A stretch of DNA of 64,000 bases, from assembly GCF_032452875.1 (NCBI RefSeq), contig NC_083897.1, positions 9,654,854 to 9,718,853 on the forward strand, in the 5' to 3' direction. Source of the stretch: Bos javanicus (taxonomy: Eukaryota; Chordata; Mammalia; Artiodactyla; Bovidae). The notes under the pieces are model-generated. The model searched no databases and was not told the DNA's origin. It saw only the letters and a program-made list of their open reading frames with translations. The first letter of the stretch is position 1; each line of letters begins with the position of its first letter. This document shows, piece after piece, positions 1 through 11,500 of the stretch. Position numbers and translations under genes: made by a program.

Positions 1-227
1 TGTTAAGCAAATGGGGTTTCTGATAATCAATAGCCAACAAGCAGAGAAAATAGATTCTGTCAGGTAGTTCCTTTCAAGACCTCTTTGAATTTCAGTGTAT
101 AGTTTAGCATCTACTACCCTAATTCATAAGAATCTACAGATTCCAAAGGAAATGTTTATTTTCATCAAAGATAAATGCATATGGGCCCAAAGAAATCACA
201 GTATGCATTTTCAACTGGACTAAACAA

Positions 228-429
228 GTCTGAGGTTAAAGCGTCTGCCTCCAATGCGGGAGACCGGGGTTTGATCCCTGGGTCAGGAAAATCCCCTGAA
301 AAAGGAAATGGTAACCCACTCCAGTATTCTTGGCTGGCGAATCCCAGGGACGAAGCCTGGTAGGCTACAGTCCACGGGGTTGCAAAGAGTCAGACACGAC
401 TGAGCGACTTCACTTACTTATTTACTTAT
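228..429 (+). repeat. Bov-tA SINE (tRNA-derived), sense
   Basis: The 5' head reads like a tRNA, with a B-box-like GGTTTGATCCC near 277. It is followed by the BovA body (CCACTCCAGTATTCTTGGC) and the ruminant tail GAGTCAGACACGACTGAG, ending in ACTT-rich simple sequence. Head-then-body order puts it on the plus strand. The head lacks its usual first bases. No clear TSD was seen. It is a non-autonomous element moved by LINE proteins. Confidence 0.9.
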
Positions 430-1039
430 TGTATAACTGAATATTTATTTTAGCAGAATGAGCTGAGATATTTTTGCCTAAAATTTTTGAGGGTAAATTT
501 CAAAAACAAATGACTACTTGTGACACTTATAATTTCCCAAAACTGTAAAGTGAAAGAATAATATTAAAAATAACCCCTTGCGTTCAGTACTAGTGTTAAA
601 TATTTTGTACTTTTCACTTTTAGGAAAAGGGAAAAAAAGATAATTTTTAAATTTTTTCATGATAAACATGATGAACACAAAACAAAAATAATAAAGTTGT
701 GGCTGCTATTCCTGTTTGAGCATTAATATAACCTTCTGCATAGAAATTTATTTTCTAATCTATGGTCTATATACTTGAATATTTCACAAAAAGCAGATTT
801 TCAAAGTTCTATTAAAGATCTAAACGAAAGTCTCTAAATTTATAAAATTTGATACTTTGATGTCTCATTAAAGACAGATTTACTAAGGTATTATTTATTT
901 ACAGAAACATTCTTCCTATTTAGATGTACAGTGTAATGGGTTTCAGTAACATGTAACCATGTATGTTGTTTATGTAACCATGATGGTCATATAACCACTG
1001 TTGAAATTAAGTTTTAGAATATTTTCATTTTTCTAAAAG
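430..1039. other. AT-rich stretch with nothing recognisable
   Basis: I see no gene, recognisable repeat or long tandem array here. It is low-GC sequence with short A and T runs. Confidence 0.5.
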
Positions 1040-2640
1040 GTTCCCCTTTTCCCCTTTGTAATCAATCACCTCATCTACCCTATCCCCTGAACTGATTTTT
1101 GTCCCTACAGTTTAACTTTTTCTGGAATATCATGTAAATGAAATGTGGCTTCATTCACTTAATATAATGCTTTTGAGATTCATCATTGCTGTTGCATGAA
1201 TCAGTAGTTTGATTTTATTAAGGAGTTTAAAATCAAACTACTGATTCATGAGATGTACCACAAGTTGTGCATCCATTTAGCAACTGACCAACATTGGATT
1301 ATTTCTGTTTTTTAAGGAGCTACATAAACATTCAAGCATAGGTCTTTGTGTGTACATGTGGACAAATACTTAGGGAAGGAGATTGGTGAGTAGTATGGTA
1401 AGTATGTGTGTGTTTTACAAGTATCTGCCAAACTGTTTTCCCAAATGACTTTACCATTATGCATTTCTGCTAACATTATTTGAGAATTTCAGTTGTTCCA
1501 CACTCTCTCCAACACTTGGTGTATTATTAGTTTTATTTAAAAAATGATTTAACTATTCTAAGAGTTGTGCAGTAATATTTTGTTGTGGTTTCAATTTGCA
1601 TTTTTCCAGTGACCAATGATGTTGACCATGCTTTCATGTGCATTTTGATCATCTATATATTTTCTTGGGTGAAGTGTCTGTTGAAATCTTTTGTCCATTT
1701 TATTGCTGAGTTTTCTGTTTTCTTATTATTAAGTGGTTTGAATTCTTTGTATATTTCAAATATAAGAGCTTTATCAGAAATATATGTCTAAATGTTTTCT
1801 CCTAATATGTGGCTTGTCCTTTTATTTTTAAACATCATCTTTTGAGAAGCTTAAAACTCAACAAATATTTCTTTTATATTTTTGCTTTTTGTGATTTTAC
1901 AAAAAGACCTTGCCTAGCCCAAGGTCACAAAGGTTCACTCGTATGTTTTCTCTAGAACTTTTGTAGTTTTAAGTCTCATATATAAATGTATGACACATTT
2001 TGTGTTAAATTTAGTAGATGGTGCAAGGTAAGGGTTGAGTGTTTCTTCCCTCTATATGGACATTCAGTTCTTCTAGTAAACTTTATTGATAAGCTTTTCC
2101 ATTCTTCATTGAGTATTTGTCAACTTTGTTGAAAAGCAGTTTCATATATATATGAGTTTATTTTTGGATTCTCTATTGTGTTCCATTGGTTTATGTCTAT
2201 CCTTATGCCAACACTATATTATTTTGATTAGTCTACCATTTTAATAAGTTTTACAATCTGGTACTGTAAGTCCTTCAACTTTGTTATCATTTTTTTAGGG
2301 GAGGGGAGTCTAATCTTTGTTTTTCCAAATAAAATTTAGAATTAGCTTTTCCATTTCTACTAAAAAAAATGCCTAATGGAATTTTGTTTGGGATTACTCT
2401 GGATATATAGATAATTTGGGAAAGAATTGATATCCCAAACATTGAATTTTAAGAATTATTAACATGATAGATTTCATTTATGTCTTTAATTCTTTTACCT
2501 ATGTTTCATAGTTTTCAACATAAATATTTTGTTAGATATATCTCTAAATATTTTATGTTTTTATGTATTGTAATTTATACTTTTATTTAATAAACTTATA
2601 TTATCTTTATTTCATTATTTGTAGTTGGGCTGCAATAAGT
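1040..2640 (-). mobile_element. Old L1 relic, 3'UTR and ORF2 end, antisense
   Basis: The plus strand reads as the reverse complement of an L1 3' region. Landmarks are the 'actual target' phrases common to mammalian L1 3' ends: TTTCAATTTGCATTTTTCC near 1,590, TCTTTTGTCCATTTTATTG near 1,690 and GTGTTCCATTGGTTTATGTC near 2,180. It is too degraded to keep a reading frame. A repeat of another family interrupts it at about 2,665-3,040, and a further piece of the same kind follows. Subfamily cannot be fixed by eye. Ends are approximate. Confidence 0.75.
1195..1250. repeat. Perfect 23-bp inverted repeat with 10-nt loop
   Basis: Positions 1,195-1,217 are the exact reverse complement of 1,228-1,250, with TTAAGGAGTT between them. 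It lies inside the old L1 3'UTR relic. The flanks on both sides still align to L1, so the right arm looks like a locally templated inverted copy of the left arm and not part of the element. Confidence 0.95.
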
Positions 2641-2664
2641 TTTTGAATATTGACCCTGTGTTGA

Positions 2665-3040
2665 CCCAGTCCATTTGGACTTCTATAACAAAAATACTAT
2701 AAACTGGGTGGTTTATAAACAACAAGAATTTATTTCTCACACTTCTGGGGCATGAAAGTCCAAGATGAGGGTGCCAGCATGGTTGGGGTTCTGATGAAAG
2801 CACTCTTTGTTGTTATACACTGTGGACTTCTCGCTGTGTTCATACAGAGTGGAAGGGGCTAGTATGCTCTGAAGAATCTCATTTATAAAAGCAGTAGTTT
2901 CACTTCATGAGGGCTCCACACTTATGACTTAATACACACCTTCTATTGGCCCCACCTCCTAATACTATCATAGAGAGCATTAGGTTTCAGAATATGCATT
3001 TGAGGGGGATGCAAACATTCACATATCTTGTGGCCTTATT
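2665..3040. repeat. Ancient mammalian interspersed repeat, family not named
   Basis: Contains the widely dispersed phrases CTGGGTGGTTTATAAACAAC, TTTATTTCTCACACTTCTGG and GGCCCCACCTCCTAATACTA. I recognise these from many mammalian loci but cannot assign a family name with confidence. It splits the old L1 around it, so it either inserted into that L1 or lies next to an unrelated L1 fragment. Confidence 0.6.
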
Positions 3041-3149
3041 AATCTCATTAATTTTAGTTGCTATTATGTAGATTATTTGGGACATTTTTTAATCTATGTA
3101 ACCTTAAATAAAGAAATAAAGGGAGTCTGTCCACAAATAAAGAGAATCT

Positions 3150-3330
3150 TATTCTTTTTTCCAGTCTGTATAATTTTTCAGCTATTTTTTCTTGCTTGTT
3201 GCATTCACTAGAGCCTGTAGTTCATTGTTAAATAAAAGTGAAGAGAATACATCCTTGCCTTGTTCCCAAACTTAGAGGGAAAACATTCAGTCTTTTCCCA
3301 CCATGGATGATTTCAACTCTGAACAATATC
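3150..3330 (-). mobile_element. L1 ORF2 fragment, antisense
   Basis: AATACATCCTTGCCTTGTTC followed by an AG-rich phrase matches the region just upstream of the reverse-transcriptase box, read backwards. The same landmark occurs in the full-length L1 near 10,510-10,550. It is probably the continuation of the relic at 1,040-2,640 beyond the interrupting repeat. Confidence 0.6.
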
Positions 3331-3640
3331 TTTATCTAATCTAAATCTGTATCTATACCTATATATTTCTCCCAGGAAAATTCTATTTTAGTGTAGGTTA
3401 TAGTGAAGAAAATTAACAATGATAAGCAAGCTATCTACCAAAGAAGTAGGAAATATCCATTCTGAATTCTACTAGCTCCAATTGGAAAACCAACATTTTG
3501 TTGTTCAATATAAAATGTTTTCTATTAAAAGTAGCACAAATTAGCTCTAAAATCTTTTAATAATTTTAAAGTTTATTAAGTATAAAATAAAAATGCTTTT
3601 CCCAACCTCACACTCCAAAAAAATTGTACCTCACTGAATA

Positions 3641-3975
3641 GGAGTTGGCAGGCTAAATAAAGCCTGTGGGACAGATCTAACCTGCCTTCTATTTTTTATG
3701 GCTTACAAACTGAAATGTTTTCACATTTTTAAATTATTTTAAACAATCAAGAAAAGAATATTTTATGCAACATGAAAATTACAGGAAACTCAATTTTTTG
3801 GGTCCATAAATATTGTTTGAACACAACCATGACCATTTATTTACATATTGTCTGTGTTGCTTTCATGCCACAATGATAGAGCCATTTACTTGGGCCAGAT
3901 GCCATGTAGCTTGCAAATTCTAAAGCACTTTTTAATCTGACTCTTCTCAGAAAAAGTTTTCCAACCCCTTGTTGA
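3641..3975. mobile_element. hAT-Charlie-type non-autonomous DNA transposon relic
   Basis: Begins with GGAGTTGGCAGGCTAAATAA and ends with AAAAGTTTTCCAACCCC, which are degraded complementary ends of the MER family whose ends read GTTGGCAAAC and TTTGCCAACCCC. The interior keeps the hallmark TTTACATATTGTCTGTG and a decayed version of the 'giving an AAAGTTTTATT' segment. Such elements are over 60 million years old. The exact MER name is not certain. Confidence 0.65.
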
Positions 3976-4009
3976 ATGTATAGTGTTTTTCCTTCTGAGC
4001 TTTTCTCTC

Positions 4010-4620
4010 TGCATATATAAAGCTTACATATTTATCCACATTTTTGTTTTCCACAAAAATAAGGTTACACTAAACATATTCTTCTGTAACTAGTTCTTTT
4101 CACTTAATGATGTGTATGTAAAACTTCACATGTCAGTTGTAGTCTCATCTTCTAAAATTGATTAATAATATTATAATATGTTATAGTATAACCAATATTG
4201 TGGGCATTTCGGTTTTTTCAGATATTTTATTTTTATAAACAGTGCTGCAACTATTATCCTTGTACATATATTTGTATACCTATCTGCTTATTTTCTTAGA
4301 ATACATTTCCAGAAATGGAATATCTGGGGTTAAGTTTATGTATACTTTACATTTATAATTTTGATACATATTTTGCCCAGCTGAATTTCACTAATGTCTT
4401 TCTAATATGCATTTTCATCAATAATGTGTGGAAGCACTGTCTTCTCTGCACTGTCACCATCAATCTGTATATCACTAACTTGCTATATATGTTAAACATA
4501 TATTTATGTATAAAATAATGTTATTTTACATTGAATTATGTATATATCAGCATCTTAAAAGGTTTTGCAATATATACTTTTCTTTTGCAAATTGCCTACA
4601 TATATCATTCACCGTATGAA
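4010..4620 (-). mobile_element. Ancient L1 (L1ME-like) 3' end, antisense
   Basis: Matches, in reverse, the 3' region of very old L1s: CTTTTCACTTAATGATGTG, AACAGTGCTGCAACTATTAT, CATTTCCAGAAATGGAATAT. Highly diverged; the short open frames at 4,315-4,518 and 4,565-4,747 are chance frames in AT-rich DNA. Confidence 0.6.
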
Positions 4621-4849
4621 ATGGTCTTACTTGTTTAAGTGGCAATATTACTGTTATTACTATATAATTGTAATATATAGAGAGGTTAACTATTACATCT
4701 ATTTATCTAGTTCACTAAGATGCTGTGACGTAATAGTTGACATTTAAAGTACCTTTGGATTCATCATAAAGTGTTTCCTAAGGATATCATGTTCACATAG
4801 TTCTGTAATCAGAAAGATTAACCAGTGCTTGGCACCATTCAAAAGGATA

Positions 4850-5560
4850 TAGGTCCTATACACATGTAGCCATGTAACTAAAATTAAAAATATTTACAAA
4901 CCAAGCATTGGCAAGGATGTAGGGCAATCATAATTCTCATTCATTGTTGGTCAGAGTCTAAAAATGGCAGAAAACTTTGGAAAAGGGTCTGGCAGTTTCT
5001 TAAAAAGCCAAACATATAATCCAGCAATTTCACTGCTACATATTTACATAAGATAAATTGTAAAAAGTCCACATAAAGATTTTTACATGAATTTTATGTA
5101 AACTTTATTTTTAATACCTCTAACTAAACTATAAATCACTATCTTAAAGTAATATCTCTACCCCATGTTTATCGAAGCATTATTTTTCAATAGCCAAGAC
5201 ACGGAAACAACCTAAGTGTCCATCAGTGGATGAATGAAAAAATATAATGGTATATATATAGTATATTCAACCTCAAAAAAATAGGGCAATCTTCGCATTT
5301 GCAGCAACCTGGATGGAAGTTAAGGGCATTACACTAAGTGAAATGTCAGAGAAAGACAAATGCTATATGGTCTCACATATGTGGAATCTATTGAAAAAGA
5401 GAGCCTCATAGAAACAAAGAACAGATTGGTGGTTGCAAGAAGCAGGAGTGGGTGTGAATTGGTGAAATGTGTGAAGGGAGTCAGAAGGTAGAGACTTCCA
5501 ATTATTAAGATAAATAAGTTCTGGGGGTGTAGTGTAAAGCTACACTTATATAATTATAAT
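4850..5560 (+). mobile_element. L1 3' end, sense
   Basis: Plus strand follows the end of L1 ORF2 and the 3'UTR: AAGACACGGAAACAACCTAA, GTGTCCATCAGTGGATGAAT, GTCTCACATATGTGGAATCT and ATTGGTGGTTGCAAGAAGC. Frameshifted throughout. It sits tail-to-tail with the antisense L1 pieces around it. Confidence 0.8.
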
Positions 5561-5564
5561 GCTG

Positions 5565-6220
5565 TGCTATATTTCTGGGCTTTCTATTCTGTTCCATTGA
5601 TATATATGTCTATTTTTGTATAAGTCTATTTTGTATAATTCAAACCTTACTGTTTTGATTACTGTAGCTTTGTAGTATAGTCTGAAGTCAAGGCTCATGA
5701 TTCCTCCAACTGCATTCTTCTTTCTTAAGATTATTTTGGCTATTTGGGTTCTTTTGTGTTTCCATACATATTAAAAAAATTTTGTCCCAGTTCTGTGGAA
5801 AATGTCATTGGTAATTTGATAAGGATTACATTGAATCTGTACATTGCCTTGGGTAGTATGGTCATTTTAACAATATTGGGTCTTCCAATCCAAGAACACA
5901 GTATATCTTTCCATCTGTTTGTGTCATTTCAGTTTCTTTTATCAATATCTTACAGTTTTTGAAGTTTAGGTCTTATGCTTATTTAGGTAGGGTTATTCCT
6001 AGGTATTTTATTCTTTTTGATGTGATGGTAAATGGGATTCTTTCCTTAATTTCTTTCTGGTTTGTTGTTAGTGCATAGAAATGAGACAGATTTCTGTATA
6101 TTAATTTTGTATCCTGTAACTTTACTAAATTCATGATAATCTCTAGTTTTCTGATGATGTCTTTAGATCTTCTATGTATAGAGTCATGTCATCTTCTTTC
6201 AAATATGAGAACACTATTGT
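5565..6220 (-). mobile_element. L1 ORF2 internal fragment, antisense
   Basis: Homologous to about 9,700-10,390 of the L1-BT copy in this window: GGGCTTTCTATTCTGTTCC, GGTAATTTGATAAGGATTAC and TAGGTATTTTATTCTTTTTG. The catalytic-box side ends near AGAGTCATGTCATCTTC. It is followed directly by a 3'UTR segment, the wrong order for one antisense element, so 5,565-6,220 and 6,221-6,690 come from two insertions or a rearranged one. Confidence 0.75.
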
Positions 6221-6690
6221 TTATGATAGTTGCCATTCTGTACATTACATCACTATGACTTATTTATTTTATAATGGGAGTTTGTATGTTTTGACCCTCT
6301 TCACCCATTTCATGCCTCCCTACTCCCTAGCTTCTGGCACCTGCTAGTCTGTTCTCTGTAATTATGAGCTTGGGTTTATTAATTTATTTGTTTTTTCCAC
6401 ATGTAAATGAGACTATGCAGTATTTGTCTTTCTCTATCTGACTTATTTTGATTAGCATAATGCCCTCAAAGTCCATCCATGTTTTTGCAAGTGAAAAGAC
6501 TTCCTTCTTTTTCATGGCTGAATAATATTCCATTATGGTGGTGGTGGTGGTTTAGTTGCTCAGTTGTGTTCGACTCTTGTGACCCCACGGACTGTAGCCC
6601 ATCAGGCTCCTCTGTCCATGGGATTTTCTAGGCAAAAATACTGGAGTGGGTTGCCATTTCCATCTCCTATATGTATGTGTAAATATATAT
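6221..6690 (-). mobile_element. L1 3'UTR fragment, antisense, interrupted by a SINE
   Basis: Contains CACATGTAAATGAGACTATG, GTATTTGTCTTTCTCTATC and GAATAATATTCCATTATGG, typical reverse-read L1 3' sequence. A BovA SINE interrupts it after ATTCCATTATGG. The rest, an AT-rich run, passes into a sense L1 at about 6,700. Confidence 0.7.
6541..6668 (-). repeat. BovA SINE, antisense
   Basis: Reverse-read BovA body: GGTGGTTTAGTTGCTCAG, GACTGTAGCCCATCAGGCTC and ACTGGAGTGGGTTGCCATTT. Inserted in an antisense L1 3'UTR. No tRNA head is present. The open frames on both strands here are SINE shadows. Confidence 0.9.
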
Positions 6691-6699
6691 ATATTCAAT

Positions 6700-8208
6700 C
6701 TATGAAGCACAAAAGTCCAAAAAAAATCCCACACACATATGGTAAATTGATTTTCAACAAAATTATCAAGAAATTCAGTGGGGGAAAGGATTGTCTTTCC
6801 AATAACTTAATAGTGCTAAATTAACTGAATATTCATATGAAAAAAAGTGAGCCTTAACCTTTACTTCATAACATACACAATTCTAAATTTGAAATGGATC
6901 ATAGGTCTAACTGAAAGAAGTAAGAGTATAAATCATTTAAATGAAACTATAGGAGAAAACCTTTGTGACTTTGGGATAGGCAAAAAAAAAAAACAAAAAA
7001 CTTAGAGATGATACAAAAGCATTAATCATAAAATTTATAAAAAGATAAATTGGATTTCATCAAAATGAAAGCTCCTGCTCTTTGAAATGTAACATGAAGG
7101 AAATGACAAGTCAAATTCCAGACTTGGAGAGAATATTCTTTATGTATATAATTATCTATAGTATGTTTTATAAATAGCACTTTTACAACTAAATACTAAG
7201 AAGAAAAACAACTCAATGTAATTTGAGAGAAATGTTTGAACACAGTTCACCAAAGGAGAGAAATTAATGGCAACTAAGCACATGAAAATATTCTCAGCTT
7301 CATTAACATTGAATTGATTATTGAAGTTTCTCAGTCATATCCGACTCCTTGCAACCCCATGGACTGTAGCCTCCCAGGCTCCTCCATCCATGGAATTTTC
7401 CAGGCACGAGTACTGGAGTGGGATGCCATTATGGAACTACAAATGATAATCACATGTGTTACCATTTCACACTGATCTAGGCTAAAATTAAGAGTGACAG
7501 TTGTTAACAAGGATTTGGAGCATTCAGGAATTTCATATGTCATTGATGGGAGTATATAATAAAGGTATAACCACTTTGGAAATCAGTCTTCTTCTTTCTC
7601 ATAAAGTTAAACTTAAGCCTACCACATGACCCAGCCATTCTACTCACAGGTATTTATCTAACAGAAGTAAAAACATTATATCTACAAAATGACTTATGCT
7701 CAAATGTTAATAGCTGTTTTATTCTTAATAGCCCACAACATGAAATGACTAAAGTTCTATCACAGGTAAATGGATAGATTGTAGTATATATGTACAATGA
7801 AATATTACTTATAATAAAAAGGAAGAAAAACCTGGTACACAGAAAAAAATGGATAAATCTCAAAAACATGTTGAATAAAAGAACTGACAGAAAATAATAC
7901 TCTAATGATTTCATTTACATGAAGTTGTCGAACAGCCAAGCTAATCTTTAATGAGGGAAATCTGATCAGTAGTTGCTTAGGGTTAATGATATGGATGGCT
8001 TTATGTGGAGGAGGTATGGTTGACTGCAAAAGGGAAGAAGAGGTTTGCAGGGGGTTAGAGGTTTGGAGGAGGTATTGGAGAGGGGATAGTGATATAAATG
8101 TTCTTATTGTAAAAGTGATAGTTAAGTGGGTATATATACATTTGTCAAAAGTCTTTAAATGTCACAGTTAAATTGACCGCTTTTAATTTTTCATAAGCTA
8201 TATTAAAA
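6700..8208 (+). mobile_element. Older L1, ORF2 end plus 3'UTR, sense
   Basis: Plus strand reads as the C-terminal third of ORF2 and the 3'UTR: TTTTCAACAAAATTATCAAG, AGATAAATTGGATTTCATC, CACATGACCCAGCCATTCTA and GTAGTATATATGTACAATG. All frames are broken. A SINE sits in it at 7,320-7,431. The minus-strand L1-BT inserted at its 3' edge, so this copy is the older of the two. Confidence 0.8.
7320..7431 (-). repeat. BovA SINE monomer, antisense
   Basis: Reads CTCAGTCATATCCGACTCC, GGACTGTAGCCTCCCAGGC, TACTGGAGTGGGATGCCAT. Splits the sense L1, whose sequence resumes at TATGGAACTACAAATG. Confidence 0.9.
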
Positions 8209-8221
8209 TGAACTTGTTTTA
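8209..8221. repeat. Target-site duplication, left copy (L1-BT copy 1)
   Basis: TGAACTTGTTTTA is repeated exactly at 16,215-16,227 and brackets the L1-BT. Confidence 0.95.
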
Positions 8222-8595
8222 TTTTTTTTAATTTTTACTTTTAATATAAATATTTATTTTAATTGGAGGCTAATTACTTTACAATATTGTAGTGGTTTTG
8301 AAATACACTGACATGAATCCACCACGGGTGTACATGTATTCACCATCCTGAAGCCGCCTCCCATCTCCCTCCCCATCCCATCCCTCTGGGTCATCTCAGT
8401 GCACAAGCCCTGAGCACACTGTCTCATGCATTGAAACTGGACTGGCAATTCGTTTCACATATAATAATATACATGTTTAAATGCCATTCTCCCAAATCAT
8501 CCCACCCTCGCTCTCTCCCACAGAGTCCAAAATACTGTTCTATACATCTGTGTCTCTTTTGCTGTCTTGTACACCGGGTTATTGTTACCATCTTT
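8222..8595 (-). other. L1-BT copy 1 3'UTR and poly(A) tract
   Basis: Reverse complement contains the L1-BT 3' signature: TACAATATTGTAAAGTAATTA next to GCCTCCAATTAAAATAAAT-type sequence, then the A-rich tail. The same signature marks small L1-BT insertions at 33,626, 61,951 and 63,799. Confidence 0.9.
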
Positions 8596-11500
8596 CTAAA
8601 TTCCATATATATGCCTTAGTATACTGTATTGGTGTTTTTCTTTCTGGCTTACTTCATTCTGTATAATAGGCTCCAGTTTCATCCACCTCATTAGAACTGA
8701 TTCAAATGTATTCTTTTTAATGGCTGAGTAATACTCCATTGTGTATATGTACCACTGCTTTATTATCCATTCATCTGCTGATGGACATCTAGGTTGCTTC
8801 CATGTCCTGGCTATTATAAACAGTGCTGCGATGAACATTGGGGTAGATGTATCTCTTTCAATTCTGTTTTCCTCAGTGTGTATGCCCAGCAGTGGGATTG
8901 CTGGGTCATATGGCAGTTCTATTTCCAGTTTTAAAATGAATCTCCACACTGTTCTCCATAGTTGGCTGTACTAGTTTGCATTCCTACCAACAGTGTAAGA
9001 GGGTTCCCTTTGGTCCACACCCTCTCCAGCATTTATTGCTTATAGATTTTTGGATAGCAGCCATTCTGACTGGCGTGAAATGGTACCTCATTGTGGTTTT
9101 GATTTGCATTTCTCTGATAATGAGTGATGTTGAGCAGCTTTTCATGTGTTTGTAGGCCCTCTGTATGTCTTTGGAGAAATGTCTGTTTAGTTCTTTGGCC
9201 CATTTTTTGCTTAGGTCATATAGTTTTCTGGAATTGAGCTGCAGGTGTTGCTTGTATATTTTTGAGATTAATTCTTTGTCCTTTGCTTCATTTGCTATTA
9301 TTTTCTCCCATTCTGAAGGCTGTCTTTTCACCTTGCTTATAGTTTCCTTTGTTGTGCAGAAGCTTTTAAGTATAATTAGGTCCCATTTGTTTATTTTTGC
9401 TTTTATTTCCAATACTCTTGGAGATGGGTCATAGAGAATCCTTCTTTGATTTATGTCAGAGAGTGTTTTGCTTATGTTTTCCCCTAGAAATTTTATAGTT
9501 TCTGGTCTTAGGTTTAGATCTTTAATCCATTTTGAGTTTATTTTTGTGTATGGTGTTAGAAAGTGTTCTAGATTCATTCTTTTGCAAGTGGCTGACCAGT
9601 TTTCCCAGCACCACTTGTTAAGGGGATTGTCTTTTCTGCATTGTATATTCTTGCCTCCTTTGTCGAAGATAAGGTGTCCATAGGTGCATGGATTTATCTC
9701 TGAGCTTTCTATTTTATTCCGTTGATCTATATTTCTGTCTTTGTGCCAGTACCATAGTGTATTGATGAATATAGCTTGTAGTATAGCCTGAAGTCAGGCA
9801 GGTTGATTCCTCCAGTTCCATTCTTCTTTCTCAAGCTTGCTTTGGCTTTTCGAGATGTTTTGTATTTCTATACAAATTGTGAAATTATTTGTTCTAGCTC
9901 CGTGAAAAATACCATTGGTAGCTTGATAGGGATTGCATTGAATCTATACATTGCTTTGAGTATATTGCTTTTCACTATATTGAGTCTTTCAATCCACAAA
10001 CATGGTATATTCTCCATCAATTTGTGTCCTCTTTGATTTCTTTCATCAGTGTTTTATAGTTTTCTATATATAGGTCTTTTGTTTCTTTGCTGCTGCTACT
10101 GCTGCTGCCGTAGTCTCTGGGTTGCCATTTCCTTCTCCAATGCATTTTTGGCAAGTACTGGAGAGTGTGTTTCTTTAGGTAGATATATTTCTAAGTATTT
10201 TATTCTTTTCATTGCAATGGTGAATGGGCTTGTTTCCTTAATTTCTCTTTCTGTTTCCTCATTGTTAGTGTATAGGAATACAAGGGATTTCTGTGTGTTG
10301 ATTTTATACCCTACAACTTTACTATATTCATTGATTAGCTCTAGCAATTTTCTGGTGGAGTCTTTAGGGTTTTCTATGTAGAGGATCATGTCATCTGCAA
10401 ACAGTGAGAGTTTTCCTTCTTCTTTACAATCTGGATTCCTTTTATTTCTTTTTCTGCTTTGATTGCTGTGGCCAAAACTTCCAAAACTATGTTGAATAGT
10501 AGTGGTGAGAGTGGGCACCCTTGTCTTGTTCCTGACTTTAGGGGAAATGCTTTCAATGTTTCACCACTGAGGATAATGTTTGCTGTGGGTTTGCCGTATA
10601 TAGCTTTTATTATGTGGAGGTATGTTCCTTCTATTCCTGCTTTCTGGAGAGTTTTTTTTTTTATCATAAATGGATATTGAATTTTGTCAAAGGCTTTCTC
10701 TGCATGTATTGAGATAATCATATGGTTTTTATCTTTCAATTTATTGATGTGGTGTATTACATTGATTGATTTGTGGATGTTGAAGAATCCTTGGATCCCT
10801 GGGATAAAGCCCACTTGGTTATGATATATGACCTTTTTAATGTGTTGTTGGATTCTGTTTGCTAAAATTTTGTTAAGGACTTTTGCATCTATGTTCATCA
10901 GTGATATTGGCCTGTAGTTTTCTTTTTATTGTGGCATCTTTGTCAGGTTTTGGTATTAGGGTGATGGTGGCCTCATAGAATGAATTTGGAAGTTTACCTT
11001 CCGCTGCAGTTTTCTGGAAGAGTTTGAGTAGGATAGGTGTTAGCTCTTCTCTAAATTTTTGGTAGAATTAAGCTGTGAAGCCATCTGGACCTGGGCTTTT
11101 GTTCGCTGGAAGATTTCTGATTACAGTTTCAATTTCTGGGGTTGTGATGGGTCTGTTAAGATTTTCTATTTCTTCCTGGTTCAGTTTTGGAAAGTTGTAC
11201 TTTTCTAAGAATTTGTCCGTTTCTTCCAAGTTGTCCATTTTATTGGCATATGGTTGCTGATAGTAGTCTCTTATGATCTTTTGTATTTCTATGTTGTCTG
11301 TTGTGATCTCTCCATTTTCATTTCTAATTTTGTTGATTTGATTCTTCTCCCTGTTTTTTTTTTTTTTTTTGATGAGTCTGGCTAATGGTTTGTCAATTTT
11401 ATTTATCTTCTCCAAGAACCAACTTTTAGCTTTGTTGAAATTTGCTATGCTCTCTTGTGTTTCTTTTGCATTGAGTTCTACCCTAATTTTTAAGATTTCT

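Noticed and set aside
228..300. A tRNA gene in the A/B-box-like SINE heads (also 20,990, 23,260, 42,690, 46,430, 50,770)
   Set aside because: All are followed by BovA bodies and tails, and the cloverleaf does not close; they are SINE heads.
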